From Heyndrickxia oleronia (lineage in GTDB: Bacteria > Bacillota > Bacilli > Bacillales > Bacillaceae_C): 64,000 nt of DNA. How positions within the stretch are numbered: position 1 is the first letter of the stretch; each line of letters starts with the position of its first letter. Shown here one piece after another: positions 47,516-56,826 of the stretch. The notes under the pieces are model-generated. The model did no database searches. It saw only the letters and a list, made by a program, of their open reading frames with translations, and was not told the origin of the DNA. Location: positions 1,768,001 to 1,832,000 of the forward strand of contig NZ_CP065424.1 in assembly GCF_017809215.1 (NCBI RefSeq). Reading direction: 5' to 3'. Both the position numbers and the translations under genes were made by a program.

Positions 47516-48238
47516 ATGTCCGGAATCTTAACAGCAATTGGCTATCTTTTTAAAGAACTTATTTTTTTGGTCTCGTATGTAAAAAATAATGCATTCCCCC
47601 AACCTCTTTCTGCTAGTGACGAACGAAAGTATCTAAAGAAAATGGCTCATGGGGATGATGAGGCCCGGAACATTTTGATTGAACATAATCTTCGTCTTGT
47701 TGCTCACATTGTCAAAAAGTTTGAGAATACAGGAGAGGATGTCGAGGACCTTATTTCTATAGGAACGATTGGCCTTATTAAGGCAATTGAAAGCTATTCC
47801 GAGGGAAAAGGTACCAAACTTGCTACTTATGCGGCTAGATGTATTGAAAATGAAATACTCATGCATTTACGAGCACTAAAAAAGACAAAAAAGGATGTAT
47901 CCCTACATGATCCCATTGGTCAGGATAAGGAGGGGAACGAAATTTCGTTGATCGATGTTTTAAAATCAGATGCTGAAGATGTTTTTGATACGATTCAATT
48001 AAGCATGGAACTGGAAAAGGTTAAAGAGTATATTGATGTTCTAGATGAGCGTGAAAAAGAAGTGATTATTGGTAGGTTTGGTCTTGATTTACAAAAAGAA
48101 AAAACACAAAGAGAAATTGCTAAGGAATTAGGTATTTCAAGGAGCTATGTATCACGAATAGAAAAAAGAGCATTAATGAAAATGTTTCATGAATTTTATC
48201 GTGCGGAGAAGGAAAAGAAAAAGAATCAGCAAGAATAA
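47516..48238 (+). CDS. sigK: RNA polymerase sigma-K factor (uninterrupted)
   Basis: This late mother-cell sporulation sigma factor has 240 residues. The N-terminal pro-sequence [20 protein letters not shown] is hydrophobic and is followed by [12 protein letters not shown]. By analogy with B. subtilis, cleavage by SpoIVFB should fall between Ser20 and Tyr21. Region 2 ([36 protein letters not shown]) and region 4 HTH ([20 protein letters not shown]) are intact. No skin-type prophage interrupts the gene. ATG 47516 follows GGAGGTGAG. Confidence 0.96.
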   Translation: MSGILTAIGYLFKELIFLVSYVKNNAFPQPLSASDERKYLKKMAHGDDEARNILIEHNLRLVAHIVKKFENTGEDVEDLISIGTIGLIKAIESYSEGKGTKLATYAARCIENEILMHLRALKKTKKDVSLHDPIGQDKEGNEISLIDVLKSDAEDVFDTIQLSMELEKVKEYIDVLDEREKEVIIGRFGLDLQKEKTQREIAKELGISRSYVSRIEKRALMKMFHEFYRAEKEKKKNQQE

Positions 48239-48242
48239 AAGT

Positions 48243-48281
48243 TAAATTCCCCCTTTATTTATATAAAAGGGGGAATTTTTT
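48243..48281. terminator. Terminator of sigK
   Basis: AAATTCCCCCTTTA/AAAGGGGGAATTT hairpin with T-run. It can act on both strands, including the convergent micro-ORF. Confidence 0.85.
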
Positions 48282-48297
48282 AAGCAGATGATATCTA

Positions 48298-48384
48298 TTA
48301 CCCTTCCATTTCCACCGTTACTTCAGCAGCAATGACTAAGGCAACCGCAGTACATAAAACAAGCCCGATAACAATAGAAAACAT
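48298..48384 (-). CDS. Putative 28-residue single-pass membrane peptide
   Basis: On the minus strand AAAGGAGTG is followed 8 bases later by ATG 48384. The peptide begins MFSIVIGLVLCTAVALVIAA, a full transmembrane span, and ends in an acidic EVTVEMEG tail. It lies convergent to sigK. The strong ribosome binding site and topology support a real micropeptide. No family is recognised. Confidence 0.55.
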   Translation of the reverse strand: MFSIVIGLVLCTAVALVIAAEVTVEMEG

Positions 48385-48600
48385 GTTCATCACTCCTTTG
48401 AATATCTAATTTTAATGTAGCATACAAATTTTTAGTTAGATGATTCAAAAATGAACAGATTTTTACTATACAGTGGCAAAATTGTGGCATTCCAAAAATA
48501 TTGCGAAAAAAATTTCGGTTTTATAGGTGTTTAAAATATTAGAAAAATTTAGATGGTATGTTTATAATATAAATGTACATACATAGAAGGGGGAATTACT

Positions 48601-50397
48601 TTGACAACGACAACCTATTCATTGACTTGGGACTTAGATGTTTTTTTCAAAGATGGAAGTAATTCGGAAGAGTTTAGAAATTTTTTAGAAAAGATTAAAG
48701 AGGAAATTATCTCATTTAATAATGAAGTGGATAATTGGGATTCAATCCAAGTGTTACATGAAGAAGCTAAATTTTTGGAATTACTAAAAAAGTTACAAAC
48801 AAACTCACAAATGCTTACTCAAGCTGGTGCATTTGTAAGCTGTTTACAAGCTCAAAATACATTGGATGAAAAAGCAAGTGAATTAAAAGGAAATGTTGCA
48901 GAATTGCGTGCTCAGTTAAATACAATCCTAACTAATTTTGATGATAAATTAAGAAGGATTGAAGAGAATCAATGGAAACAGCTATTACAAAACCCTGAGA
49001 TTAAAGAATTAGCATTCGTATTGAATGAACGTAGGGAACTTGCAAAGGAAAAGTTACCAAAAGAACAGGAAGCATTAGTAAATTCATTAAGTGTTGATGG
49101 ATATCATGGTTGGGGAGATATGTATGACACATTAGTAAGTCAAGTGAAAATTCCGTTTGAAGAGAATGGAGAAATAGTTGAACTTTCAGTTGGTCAGGCA
49201 CATAATAAATTTTCAAATCCTGACCGAAATGTTCGAGCAACTGTTTTTAAAAACTGGGAAAAAGCTTGGGATGAGAAAGCTGATATGTTTGCTACAACAC
49301 TAAATCATCTTGCAGGTTTCCGGTTATCACTTTACAAGGAAAGAGGCTGGGATGAGGTTTTAAAGGAGCCTTTAAGCTATAATCGTATGCAGAAAGAAAC
49401 ATTAGAGTCTATGTGGCAAGTAATAAGTGATTATAAGAAACCATTAACAGACTACCTAAAAAGAAAAGCTGAACTTCTAGGAATTGAAAAGTTAAGCTGG
49501 TACGATTTAGATGCCCCAATTGGCAAGGTGAATACTCAATTTAGCTATCAAGAAGGAGCTGAATTTATTATTCAGCACTTTGGTAAATTTGGTGATCAAT
49601 TAGCGAGTTTTACCAAAAAAGCATTTGAGGATAGTTGGATTGAAGCAGAAGATCGTGCGGGTAAAAGACCAGGTGGTTTTTGTACTTCTTTTCCAGTTAG
49701 TGGCCAATCTAGAATTTTTATGACATACTCTGGAACACCTTCCAATGTATCAACTTTAGCTCATGAATTAGGCCATGCCTTCCATTCATATGCCTTGAAA
49801 AATGTTCATCCTTTAAAAAGAGGATATGCCATGAATGTGGCAGAGACTGCTTCAACTTTCGCAGAAATGATTGTTGCTGATGCGTCTGTAAAGAATGCAA
49901 AAAGTGATGAGGAACGATTACCTTTATTAGAGGACAAAGTTCAAAGATCTGTAGCTTTATTAATGAACATCCATTCTAGATTCTTATTTGAAACACGATT
50001 CTATGAAGAACGTAAAAAAGGAATAGTAAGTAAAAAACGTTTAAATGAGTTGATGTTAGAAGCACAAAAAGAGGCATATGGGGATGGCTTGGAGGAATAC
50101 CATCCATTATTCTGGGCTTCCAAGCTCCATTTCTTTATTACAGGTGTTCCGTTTTATAATTTCCCATATACATTTGGCTATTTATTTTCCTTAGGGATAT
50201 ATGCACAGGCTCAAAAAGAAGGGAAAGGTTATGAGGAAAAATATATGGCGCTCCTACAGGATACAGGTTCCATGAAGGTTGAGGATCTTGCGATGAAACA
50301 TTTAAATGTTGATTTAACGAAGCGAGATTTTTGGGAAGAAGGAGTTAAGCTGTGCGTGAAGGATGTTGAGGAATTTTTAGAGGCTACAAAGCAATGA
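48601..50397 (+). CDS. M3 family oligoendopeptidase F
   Basis: This 598-residue cytosolic zinc metallopeptidase degrades oligopeptides. The active site HELGH has His388, Glu389 and His392, with the third ligand Glu in MNVAETASTFAEMI. The length and the Gly-rich GKRPGGFCTSFPVSGQSR stretch fit PepF. The TTG at 48601 follows GAAGGGGGAATTAC. A -10 TATAAT lies at 48563-48568. Confidence 0.93.
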   Translation: MTTTTYSLTWDLDVFFKDGSNSEEFRNFLEKIKEEIISFNNEVDNWDSIQVLHEEAKFLELLKKLQTNSQMLTQAGAFVSCLQAQNTLDEKASELKGNVAELRAQLNTILTNFDDKLRRIEENQWKQLLQNPEIKELAFVLNERRELAKEKLPKEQEALVNSLSVDGYHGWGDMYDTLVSQVKIPFEENGEIVELSVGQAHNKFSNPDRNVRATVFKNWEKAWDEKADMFATTLNHLAGFRLSLYKERGWDEVLKEPLSYNRMQKETLESMWQVISDYKKPLTDYLKRKAELLGIEKLSWYDLDAPIGKVNTQFSYQEGAEFIIQHFGKFGDQLASFTKKAFEDSWIEAEDRAGKRPGGFCTSFPVSGQSRIFMTYSGTPSNVSTLAHELGHAFHSYALKNVHPLKRGYAMNVAETASTFAEMIVADASVKNAKSDEERLPLLEDKVQRSVALLMNIHSRFLFETRFYEERKKGIVSKKRLNELMLEAQKEAYGDGLEEYHPLFWASKLHFFITGVPFYNFPYTFGYLFSLGIYAQAQKEGKGYEEKYMALLQDTGSMKVEDLAMKHLNVDLTKRDFWEEGVKLCVKDVEEFLEATKQ

Positions 50398-50400
50398 AAA

Positions 50401-50437
50401 AAATGGGGATGATTTGGCATACAAATCATCCCCATTT
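50401..50437. terminator. Bidirectional terminator between pepF and pssA
   Basis: AAATGGGGATGATTTG/CAAATCATCCCCATTT is a perfect 16-bp stem with a five-base loop. Confidence 0.92.
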
Positions 50438-50454
50438 ATACTATAGATTTATTA

Positions 50455-50994
50455 TTAAAACTTTTTTAATTTAAATGATGCGATCATTAGTAGAGCTAAA
50501 ATAAGAATAATAAATAAATATAAATGCGTTGGAAAAACTGGAAGTGCAAGGTAACTTAAGGTTGCAAGACAACCTGCAGCTGTTATAGGTAAACCAGTAA
50601 AATACCCATTTCCTTCAGTAATATTAAATCGAGCTAATCGAAAAGCGCCACAACCTATATAAAATACTGTGAAAAATAGTCCGGGATAGCCAAATGAATG
50701 CAGAATTCCTTGATATAGAAGGATAGCTGGAGCAACTCCGAATGAAATAATATCACTCATAGAATCTAATTGTTTGCCCATTTCTGATACGATATTTAAT
50801 TTACGAGCAACTAGACCATCAAATCGATCCGCAAGAGCGGCCATGAATATAAGAATAACGCTGAGTCCTAATTGTCCATGAATGGCCACTAGAATAGCAA
50901 AACCACCTAATCCTAAATTTAATAATGTTAGCATATTAGCAGTTTGTGCTCTAAGCTTCTTGAGGGTCTGATCAATTACATCAGAATGAAACAC
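50455..50994 (-). CDS. pssA: CDP-diacylglycerol-serine O-phosphatidyltransferase
   Basis: This integral membrane enzyme makes phosphatidylserine from CDP-diacylglycerol and serine. The CDP-alcohol phosphotransferase motif is complete: DGLVARKLNIVSEMGKQLDS followed by MSD, with the metal-binding aspartates spaced as expected. It has about six transmembrane helices. The GTG at 50994 fits the spacing after AGGAGGTG better than the GTG at 51003, which is next to it. It is divergent from psd, its pathway successor. Confidence 0.92.
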   Translation of the reverse strand: MFHSDVIDQTLKKLRAQTANMLTLLNLGLGGFAILVAIHGQLGLSVILIFMAALADRFDGLVARKLNIVSEMGKQLDSMSDIISFGVAPAILLYQGILHSFGYPGLFFTVFYIGCGAFRLARFNITEGNGYFTGLPITAAGCLATLSYLALPVFPTHLYLFIILILALLMIASFKLKKF

Positions 50995-51149
50995 TTTATT
51001 CACCTCCTAGATAGATAATATGTTCAATTTCTGAATTTGAGAAAGAAGATTTCTCAAAGTTTTTTATACACCCTCTTCCATTATATAATAAAATTTTATA
51101 ATATAATGCAATAACCTAAAGTTTTTTTGCCAATGCTGGAGGAGATGTT

Positions 51150-51932
51150 GTGAAAAAATGGATCTATCGCTTCTTGATTGAATTGACAAATCATCAGTTT
51201 TCTTCTAAATGTATAAAAAAGTTTGCCCAATCAAAGATTAGCAGACCTTTCATTTCATCATATGCTAAGGTTTATAAAATTAATCAGCATGAAATGCTTC
51301 AAGATCTTCATACTTATTCGACATTACACGAATTATTTACTAGAAAATTGAAACCTAATGCCCGAAAAATTTCTGTTGATCATAAAGCCATCATTAGTCC
51401 GGTGGATGGAGTTATAGAAGATGCCGGTAAAATAACAGCTGATAAGCATATAAAAGTAAAAGGAAAAATTTACTCATTGCAAGAAATGATAGGTGAAGAA
51501 AAAAAGATCGATAAATACATAGGTGGACAATTCATTATTTTATACTTAAGCCCAAAACATTACCATCGTATACATAGTCCAGTAACAGGAAAAGTAGCCC
51601 GACAATATACATTAGGTGAAAAATCCTATCCTGTCAATCAATTTGGACTGAAATATGGGAAATCACCATTAGCAAAAAATTATCGAGTGATTACGGAATT
51701 GATACATGATAAAGGTTCAGTACTAATTGTAAAAGTCGGAGCCATGTTTATTAATTCGATTGTTTGTACCCACTTAACAGAACAATGGAAAAAAGGGGAT
51801 GAAATAGCCTACTTTTCATTTGGATCAACGGTCGTCTTATTATTTGAAAAGGGAACTTTTTATTTAGATAAGAATATACAGATTCCAACTGACATTAAGG
51901 TTGGTGAAGCAATAGGATATTTTGATAAATAA
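51150..51932 (+). CDS. psd: Phosphatidylserine decarboxylase proenzyme
   Basis: Psd converts phosphatidylserine to phosphatidylethanolamine. The 260-residue proenzyme shows ISPVDGVIEDAG, YLSPKHYHRIHSPVTG and, near the C-terminus, YFSFGSTVVLLFEKG. The G-S-T there is the self-cleavage site that generates the pyruvoyl group. It starts at GTG 51150 after GGAGGAGATG. In B. subtilis pssA and psd are co-directional. Here they share a divergent A+T-rich promoter region (51004-51149). Confidence 0.94.
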   Translation: MKKWIYRFLIELTNHQFSSKCIKKFAQSKISRPFISSYAKVYKINQHEMLQDLHTYSTLHELFTRKLKPNARKISVDHKAIISPVDGVIEDAGKITADKHIKVKGKIYSLQEMIGEEKKIDKYIGGQFIILYLSPKHYHRIHSPVTGKVARQYTLGEKSYPVNQFGLKYGKSPLAKNYRVITELIHDKGSVLIVKVGAMFINSIVCTHLTEQWKKGDEIAYFSFGSTVVLLFEKGTFYLDKNIQIPTDIKVGEAIGYFDK

Positions 51933-51956
51933 AATGATAATACTGGAAAGAAAAGA

Positions 51957-51991
51957 GGGGCAGTCCGAAAATGATATTATCAGACTGCCCC
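51957..51991. terminator. Terminator between psd and sda
   Basis: GGGGCAGTC-GA/TC-GACTGCCCC hairpin between two convergent genes. There is no long T-run. Confidence 0.65.
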
Positions 51992-52000
51992 GCCATATGT

Positions 52001-52141
52001 TTATGATGATATTTTTATGCGATTTGTCAGCGTACGACGATGAATTTCTGTTTCAATGAGGCGTATAAAATCCTGGCTTAACTTTAATTCCTTTGCTTTA
52101 AAGTAGGATTCGATTAACAATTCATCAGATAATTTTCTCAT
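52001..52141 (-). CDS. sda: Sporulation histidine kinase inhibitor Sda
   Basis: This 46-residue checkpoint protein binds the DHp domain of KinA and blocks sporulation while replication is perturbed or under way. [19 protein letters not shown] and the following [13 protein letters not shown] match B. subtilis Sda over nearly the whole length (helical hairpin). It starts at ATG 52141 behind GGAGGTGATGGC. It sits, as in B. subtilis, divergent from yqeG with DnaA boxes between them. Confidence 0.93.
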   Translation of the reverse strand: MRKLSDELLIESYFKAKELKLSQDFIRLIETEIHRRTLTNRIKISS

Positions 52142-52263
52142 AATAAGCCATCACCTCCATATACATTTACGTTCTAAAAGTAGAAAAAATATCATATATT
52201 ATGTATTTATCCATGATGTATTATTACTTTAACAAACTACTATCGATAGAACAAGCGTTCTTG

Positions 52264-52362
52264 TTATCCACAATGCTTGGTGGATAACTTGTGATTATCT
52301 TGTTTATAAATTATCAATATGCGGTTAAAACAATGTGGGTATTGTGAATAAAGTTATCCACA
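52264..52362. promoter_or_regulatory. DnaA-box cluster in the sda-yqeG gap
   Basis: Perfect TTATCCACA boxes lie at 52264-52272 and 52354-52362. TGTGAATAA (52343-52351, reverse of TTATTCACA) also fits the TTATNCACA consensus, and GGTGGATAA (52279-52287) is one mismatch away. DnaA-dependent control of sda is established in B. subtilis. Confidence 0.85.
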
Positions 52363-52561
52363 GTGTAGAATGATGGGAGTTTTGTCGAAAAATATTTGTC
52401 ATAGATTTCCTCATAGTAGAGAAAAAAGAGAAATTACAATGACGAACAAACTTTTATTTTGAATACAGAGTTAAAATTGGTATGATAAAGTGTAACAAAA
52501 AAGTGAGTACTCGATTTTAAAATAAGGGAAGTCGGTCTAACATAGATAGGAGTGTCAATGA

Positions 52562-53080
52562 TTGTTGCTGAAAAATTTTTTACCTAATCAACATGTAAAA
52601 AATGTATTTCTAATTAAACCCGAGGATTTAAAAGAAAAAGGAATAAAAGCCATAATTACAGATTTAGATAATACATTAGTCGAATGGGATCGGCCAAATG
52701 CTACCCCAAAGCTTATTGAATGGTTTGCGGACATGAAAAAACATAATATTAAAGTAACAATTGTTTCAAATAATAATGAAAGAAGAGTAAAGGCATTTGC
52801 TGAACCACTCGGGATCTCTTATATTTATGAGGCTCGTAAGCCGCTCACAAAAGCTTTTAAACGAGCAATCCAACTGATGAATGTGTCAAAAGAAGAAACA
52901 GTAGTAATCGGCGATCAGCTTTTAACTGATGTTCTTGGTGGAAATCGAAGTGGATTTTATACCATTTTAGTTATCCCTGTCGCACAATCAGATGGATTTG
53001 TCACTCGCTTTAATCGTCAAATAGAACGTAGAATTATGTCATCATTTAAGAAAAAAGGATTAATTAATTGGGAGGATTAA
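52562..53080 (+). CDS. yqeG: HAD-family phosphatase YqeG
   Basis: The 172-residue HAD hydrolase has motif I ITDLDNTLVEWD, motif II VTIVSNNNE, the motif III Lys in EARKPLTKAF and motif IV VIGDQLLTDVLGG. It belongs to the YqeG/HAD-IIIA group. Related proteins act on phosphatidylglycerophosphate, but the substrate of bacterial YqeG is not settled to my knowledge. The TTG start follows AGGAGTG. A promoter TTGAAT/TATGAT is at 52459-52486. Confidence 0.92.
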   Translation: MLLKNFLPNQHVKNVFLIKPEDLKEKGIKAIITDLDNTLVEWDRPNATPKLIEWFADMKKHNIKVTIVSNNNERRVKAFAEPLGISYIYEARKPLTKAFKRAIQLMNVSKEETVVIGDQLLTDVLGGNRSGFYTILVIPVAQSDGFVTRFNRQIERRIMSSFKKKGLINWED

Positions 53081-53082
53081 CA

Positions 53083-54183
53083 TTGATTGAAAATATTTGT
53101 ATTGGCTGCGGGATTGCTGTTCAATCAGAAGACCCGAAAGAATTAGGATATGCACCACCATCTGCATTTGAAAAGGAAACATTAATTTGCCAACGATGTT
53201 TCAGACTTAAACATTATAATGAAGTGCAGGATGTTTCACTAACGGATGACGATTTTCTGAAAATATTAAATGGGTTAGGGACGGTTGATGGTTTAATCGT
53301 AAAGATTGTTGATATTTTTGATTTTAATGGAAGCTGGCTTCCTGGATTACATAGATTTGTTGGTAATAATCCGATTCTTTTAATTGGGAATAAAGAGGAT
53401 TTACTACCAAAATCGGTGAAGAGAGAAAAGCTAGTTAAATGGATGAAGCAACAAGCGAAAGAATTAGGATTAAACCCGATAGATGTTCTCCTTGTAAGTG
53501 CAACGAAAGGTCATTCTATGGATGAGGCAATGGAGCAGATCGATCAATATCGTGACGGAAAAGATGTTTATGTTGTAGGCTGTACCAATGTTGGTAAATC
53601 AACATTTATAAATCGTATAATAAAAAATGTTACTGGTGAAAGAGATATAATAACAACCTCACATTTTCCTGGGACGACGTTAGATATGATTGAAATTCCA
53701 TTAAGTGATGGAAGTGCTTTAATTGATACACCAGGGATTATTAATCATCATCAAATGGCGCATTTTGTTGATAAAAGGGACCTTAAAATTATTACACCCA
53801 AAAAAGAAATTAAACCAACTATTTTCCAATTAAACGAAGAACAAACATTATTTTTCGGTGGACTAGCTAGGTTGGATTATATCAGTGGTGGAAGAAGATC
53901 CCTTGTATGTTATGTTTCTAATGAGCTAAAAATTCATCGAACCAAAATAGAAAATGCTGATCAATTATATGAAAAACATGTAGGTGATTTATTACAACCA
54001 CCAAGAAAAGATGATCTAAATCATTTTCCGAATTTAGTCCGTCATGAATTTGTTATTAAGGAAGCAAAGACAGATATTGTCTTTTCTGGACTAGGGTGGG
54101 TAACAGTGAATGAACCTGGGGCAAAAATTGCCGCGTATGTCCCTAAAGGTGTAAATGTAATGATCCGATCTTCATTAATTTAA
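53083..54183 (+). CDS. yqeH: Ribosome biogenesis GTPase YqeH
   Basis: This circularly permuted GTPase is needed for 30S assembly. The 366-residue protein has an N-terminal zinc finger (ICIGCGI, then CQRCFRLKHYN), then G motifs in permuted order: G4 IGNKEDLL, G5 SATKG, G1 GCTNVGKST, G3 DTPG. A C-terminal RNA-binding domain follows. The TTG at 53083 after GGGAGG is chosen. The upstream TTG at 53068 precedes that ribosome binding site. Confidence 0.95.
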   Translation: MIENICIGCGIAVQSEDPKELGYAPPSAFEKETLICQRCFRLKHYNEVQDVSLTDDDFLKILNGLGTVDGLIVKIVDIFDFNGSWLPGLHRFVGNNPILLIGNKEDLLPKSVKREKLVKWMKQQAKELGLNPIDVLLVSATKGHSMDEAMEQIDQYRDGKDVYVVGCTNVGKSTFINRIIKNVTGERDIITTSHFPGTTLDMIEIPLSDGSALIDTPGIINHHQMAHFVDKRDLKIITPKKEIKPTIFQLNEEQTLFFGGLARLDYISGGRRSLVCYVSNELKIHRTKIENADQLYEKHVGDLLQPPRKDDLNHFPNLVRHEFVIKEAKTDIVFSGLGWVTVNEPGAKIAAYVPKGVNVMIRSSLI

Positions 54184-54196
54184 AGGGGCGTTGGCC

Positions 54197-55048
54197 ATGG
54201 CAAACATTTATGGTGTCATCGGGGATCCTATTGCCCATTCATTATCTCCCTTAATGCATACTGATGCTTTTAGGAGTCTAAACTTAGATCATTGTTATTT
54301 TCCTTTTCACGTAACATCTAATCATTTAGAAGAAGCGGTAAAAGGGATGAAGGTACTTGGTATTGCAGGATTTAATGTAACAATACCGCATAAGACGAAT
54401 ATTATCCCATTATTAGATCAAATCGACCCATTAGCTAAAGCGATCGGCGCAGTAAATACAGTTGTACGTGAGAACGATTCTTTTGTAGGCTACAACTCTG
54501 ATGGTTTAGGATTTATCCGAAGTTTGAAAGAGGAATGGAAGAGAGAGTTAGAAAAAGAAAAGGTCTTAATCATTGGTGCAGGTGGAGCGGCTAAGGCCAT
54601 CTTTTATTCTCTTGTACATGATGGTGTTCAGGCTATCGATATATGTAATCGAACAACTGAACGAGCAAAACAATTAGTTGAATCCTGTCCGTATCCATCT
54701 GAAACAAATATATTAACGATGGATGAGGCAGAGAAAACGCTAGACAGCTATTCTCTCATCGTACAAACTACTTCTATTGGGATGAGTCCAAATATGAATG
54801 AGACACCACTATCTATTCATAATATACTACCGAACACACACGTGGTTGATATTATATACAATCCTTTTGAAACTGCTTTATTAAAAGCGGCAAAAGAAAA
54901 GGGAGCATCCACAAGTAATGGATTAGGTATGTTTATTTATCAAGGGGCAATTGCTTTTGAAAAATGGACAGGCAACGTACCGGATGTAAGAAGAATGAAA
55001 CAAATTGTGATAAACCAACTAGGAGGACAACAACATGTTAACAGGTAA
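54197..55048 (+). CDS. aroE: Shikimate dehydrogenase
   Basis: AroE reduces 3-dehydroshikimate with NADPH in aromatic amino acid synthesis. The 283-residue protein has VIGDPIAHSLSPLMH, the catalytic Lys in NVTIPHKTNIIP, Asp in GYNSDGLGF, and the NADP loop IIGAGGAAKAI with NRTTERA. ATG 54197 follows AAAGGGGCG. Its end overlaps yqeI by 14 bases. Confidence 0.96.
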   Translation: MANIYGVIGDPIAHSLSPLMHTDAFRSLNLDHCYFPFHVTSNHLEEAVKGMKVLGIAGFNVTIPHKTNIIPLLDQIDPLAKAIGAVNTVVRENDSFVGYNSDGLGFIRSLKEEWKRELEKEKVLIIGAGGAAKAIFYSLVHDGVQAIDICNRTTERAKQLVESCPYPSETNILTMDEAEKTLDSYSLIVQTTSIGMSPNMNETPLSIHNILPNTHVVDIIYNPFETALLKAAKEKGASTSNGLGMFIYQGAIAFEKWTGNVPDVRRMKQIVINQLGGQQHVNR

Positions 55049-55325
55049 ACAAAAAAGATTTCTACGCTCGAAAGCACATCATCTGAATCCAATTTTTCAA
55101 GTTGGAAAAGGTGGCGTAAATGATAATATGATAAAGCAAATCTCTGAGGCTTTGGAGGCACGTGAATTAATTAAAATAAGTATTTTACAAAATTGTGAAG
55201 AAGATAAAGATTCTGTAGCGAACCTTTTAGTTAATGGAACAAAAGCTGAGCTTGTTCAAATTATTGGAAACATCATTGTTCTTTATAAGGAATCAAGGGA
55301 AAATAAACAATTACAACTACCATAG
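55035..55325 (+). CDS. yqeI: YhbY/CRM-domain RNA-binding protein YqeI
   Basis: This 96-residue single CRM-domain protein associates with the pre-50S ribosome in other bacteria. LTGKQKRFLRSKAHHLNPIF followed by QVGKGGVND contains the GxxG-type RNA-binding loop. It starts at ATG 55035 behind AGGAGGAC within the end of aroE. Confidence 0.93.
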   Translation: MLTGKQKRFLRSKAHHLNPIFQVGKGGVNDNMIKQISEALEARELIKISILQNCEEDKDSVANLLVNGTKAELVQIIGNIIVLYKESRENKQLQLP

Positions 55326-55336
55326 GTGATGCATTG

Positions 55337-55912
55337 ATGAAAAAGCGTGTCGGTATTGTAGGTGGAACGTTTGATCCTCCACATTTAGGCCATTTAATCA
55401 TGGCAAATGAGGTGAAGCAGGCATTACACTTGGATGAAATTCGATTTATGCCGAATAAAATACCACCTCATAAAGTAAGAAATAGTCGGGTGACAAATGA
55501 TGATCGAAAAAAAATGATTTCTTTATCAATAAATGATCAACCCTATTTTTTATTAGATTTAATAGAGTTTGAAAGGGAAGGGCCCTCCTATACATTTGAT
55601 ACGGTTTCATTATTAAAAAAGAGAGAACCTGACATAGACTTCTATTTTATTATTGGTGCAGATATGATTGAATATTTGCCAAATTGGTATCGTGTAGAAG
55701 AATTAATCCAAATGATAAAGTTCGTTGGCGTTAATCGGCCGGGACATTCCCATCAAACAAAATACCCGATTCAATTCATTGAGATTCCTGATATAAATTT
55801 ATCTTCGACTTTAATTAGAACGAAAGTGAAAAATAAGCAATCAATTAAATATTTGGTCGTTGATGAGGTCATGAATTATATAAAGGAGCACAATTTATAT
55901 GGAGAGGAATAA
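55337..55912 (+). CDS. nadD: Nicotinate-nucleotide adenylyltransferase
   Basis: NadD forms deamido-NAD from NaMN and ATP. The 191-residue protein has VGIVGGTFDPPHLGHL with the HxGH nucleotidyltransferase signature, and the C-terminal INLSSTLIRTKVKN corresponding to the ISSTxxR motif. ATG 55337 after AGGTGATG is preferred to the TTG at 55334. It overlaps yqeK by 14 bases. Confidence 0.96.
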   Translation: MKKRVGIVGGTFDPPHLGHLIMANEVKQALHLDEIRFMPNKIPPHKVRNSRVTNDDRKKMISLSINDQPYFLLDLIEFEREGPSYTFDTVSLLKKREPDIDFYFIIGADMIEYLPNWYRVEELIQMIKFVGVNRPGHSHQTKYPIQFIEIPDINLSSTLIRTKVKNKQSIKYLVVDEVMNYIKEHNLYGEE

Positions 55913-56480
55913 AGCATTAGAAATAGTAGCAAAACAGCTGACTGAAAAGCGCTACACACATACTTTAGGTGTAATGGAGACAGCAATTGATTTAGCGATA
56001 CTATATGAGGCAGATGAAAAAAAGGCTGAATTAGCTGCGATTTTTCACGACTATGCCAAATTTCGACCGCTTGAGGAAATGAAAAAAATCATCATTGAGA
56101 AAAAGTTTGACCCGCTTCTGTTACAGTACAATCCTGAATTATGGCATGCACCAGTAGGGGCATATTTGATTCAGGAGGAGGTAGGGATCAAGGATGTAGA
56201 AATTATTAACGCGGTACGCTATCATACCTCCGGTCGAATGAATATGACGCTACTTGAAAAAATTATTTACTTAGCTGATTATATTGAGCCAGGACGCCAG
56301 TTTCCAGGTGTTGAAGAAGCAAGAAAACTTGCTAAAAAGGATTTAGATGAGGCACTGATTTACTCAGTTAAAAATACAATTATTTTCTTAATGAATAAAA
56401 ATCAGGCCGTATATCCGGATACGTTCACGTTTTATAATGATCTTGTCATGAAAAAGGAGAGATATGTGTATGGAGAATAG
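55899..56480 (+). CDS. yqeK: HD-domain bis(5'-nucleosyl)-tetraphosphatase YqeK
   Basis: This 193-residue metal-dependent HD hydrolase splits Ap4A symmetrically. Metal ligands are visible in RYTHTLGVMETA, AAIFHDYAKF, WHAPVGAYLI and NAVRYHTSGR. An intact LADYIEPGR motif follows. Coupling with nadD by overlap is typical in Bacillales. Confidence 0.94.
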   Translation: MERNKALEIVAKQLTEKRYTHTLGVMETAIDLAILYEADEKKAELAAIFHDYAKFRPLEEMKKIIIEKKFDPLLLQYNPELWHAPVGAYLIQEEVGIKDVEIINAVRYHTSGRMNMTLLEKIIYLADYIEPGRQFPGVEEARKLAKKDLDEALIYSVKNTIIFLMNKNQAVYPDTFTFYNDLVMKKERYVYGE

Positions 56481-56826
56481 AGAACTTTTGAATACAGCGG
56501 TTAAAGCTGCTGATGATAAACGTGCTGAAGATATTGTTGTTTTAAATATGAAGGGAATATCCCTAATTGCAGATTATTTCTTAATTTGCCATGGTAATTC
56601 TGATAAGCAAGTTCAAGCTATTGCAAGTGAGATTAAAGATAAATCAGAAGAAATTGGTTACTCTGTCAAGCGCATGGAAGGCTTTGATGAAGGAAAGTGG
56701 GTATTAATTGATTTAGGTGATGTCGTTGCGCATGTCTTTCATCGTGATGAGCGTAGCTACTATAATTTGGAACGCCTATGGGGTGATGCGCCATTCGAAG
56801 ATATACGCAGTGAGCTAACACCATGA
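56470..56826 (+). CDS. rsfS: Ribosomal silencing factor RsfS
   Basis: This 118-residue protein binds L14 and prevents subunit joining under starvation. It has VVLNMKGISLIADYFLICHG followed by NSDKQVQAIA, and WVLIDLGDVVAHVFHRDERSYYNLERLWGDA with the conserved VHIF-like patch. ATG 56470 lies 8 bases after AAGGAGAG. It overlaps both neighbours. Confidence 0.95.
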   Translation: MENRELLNTAVKAADDKRAEDIVVLNMKGISLIADYFLICHGNSDKQVQAIASEIKDKSEEIGYSVKRMEGFDEGKWVLIDLGDVVAHVFHRDERSYYNLERLWGDAPFEDIRSELTP

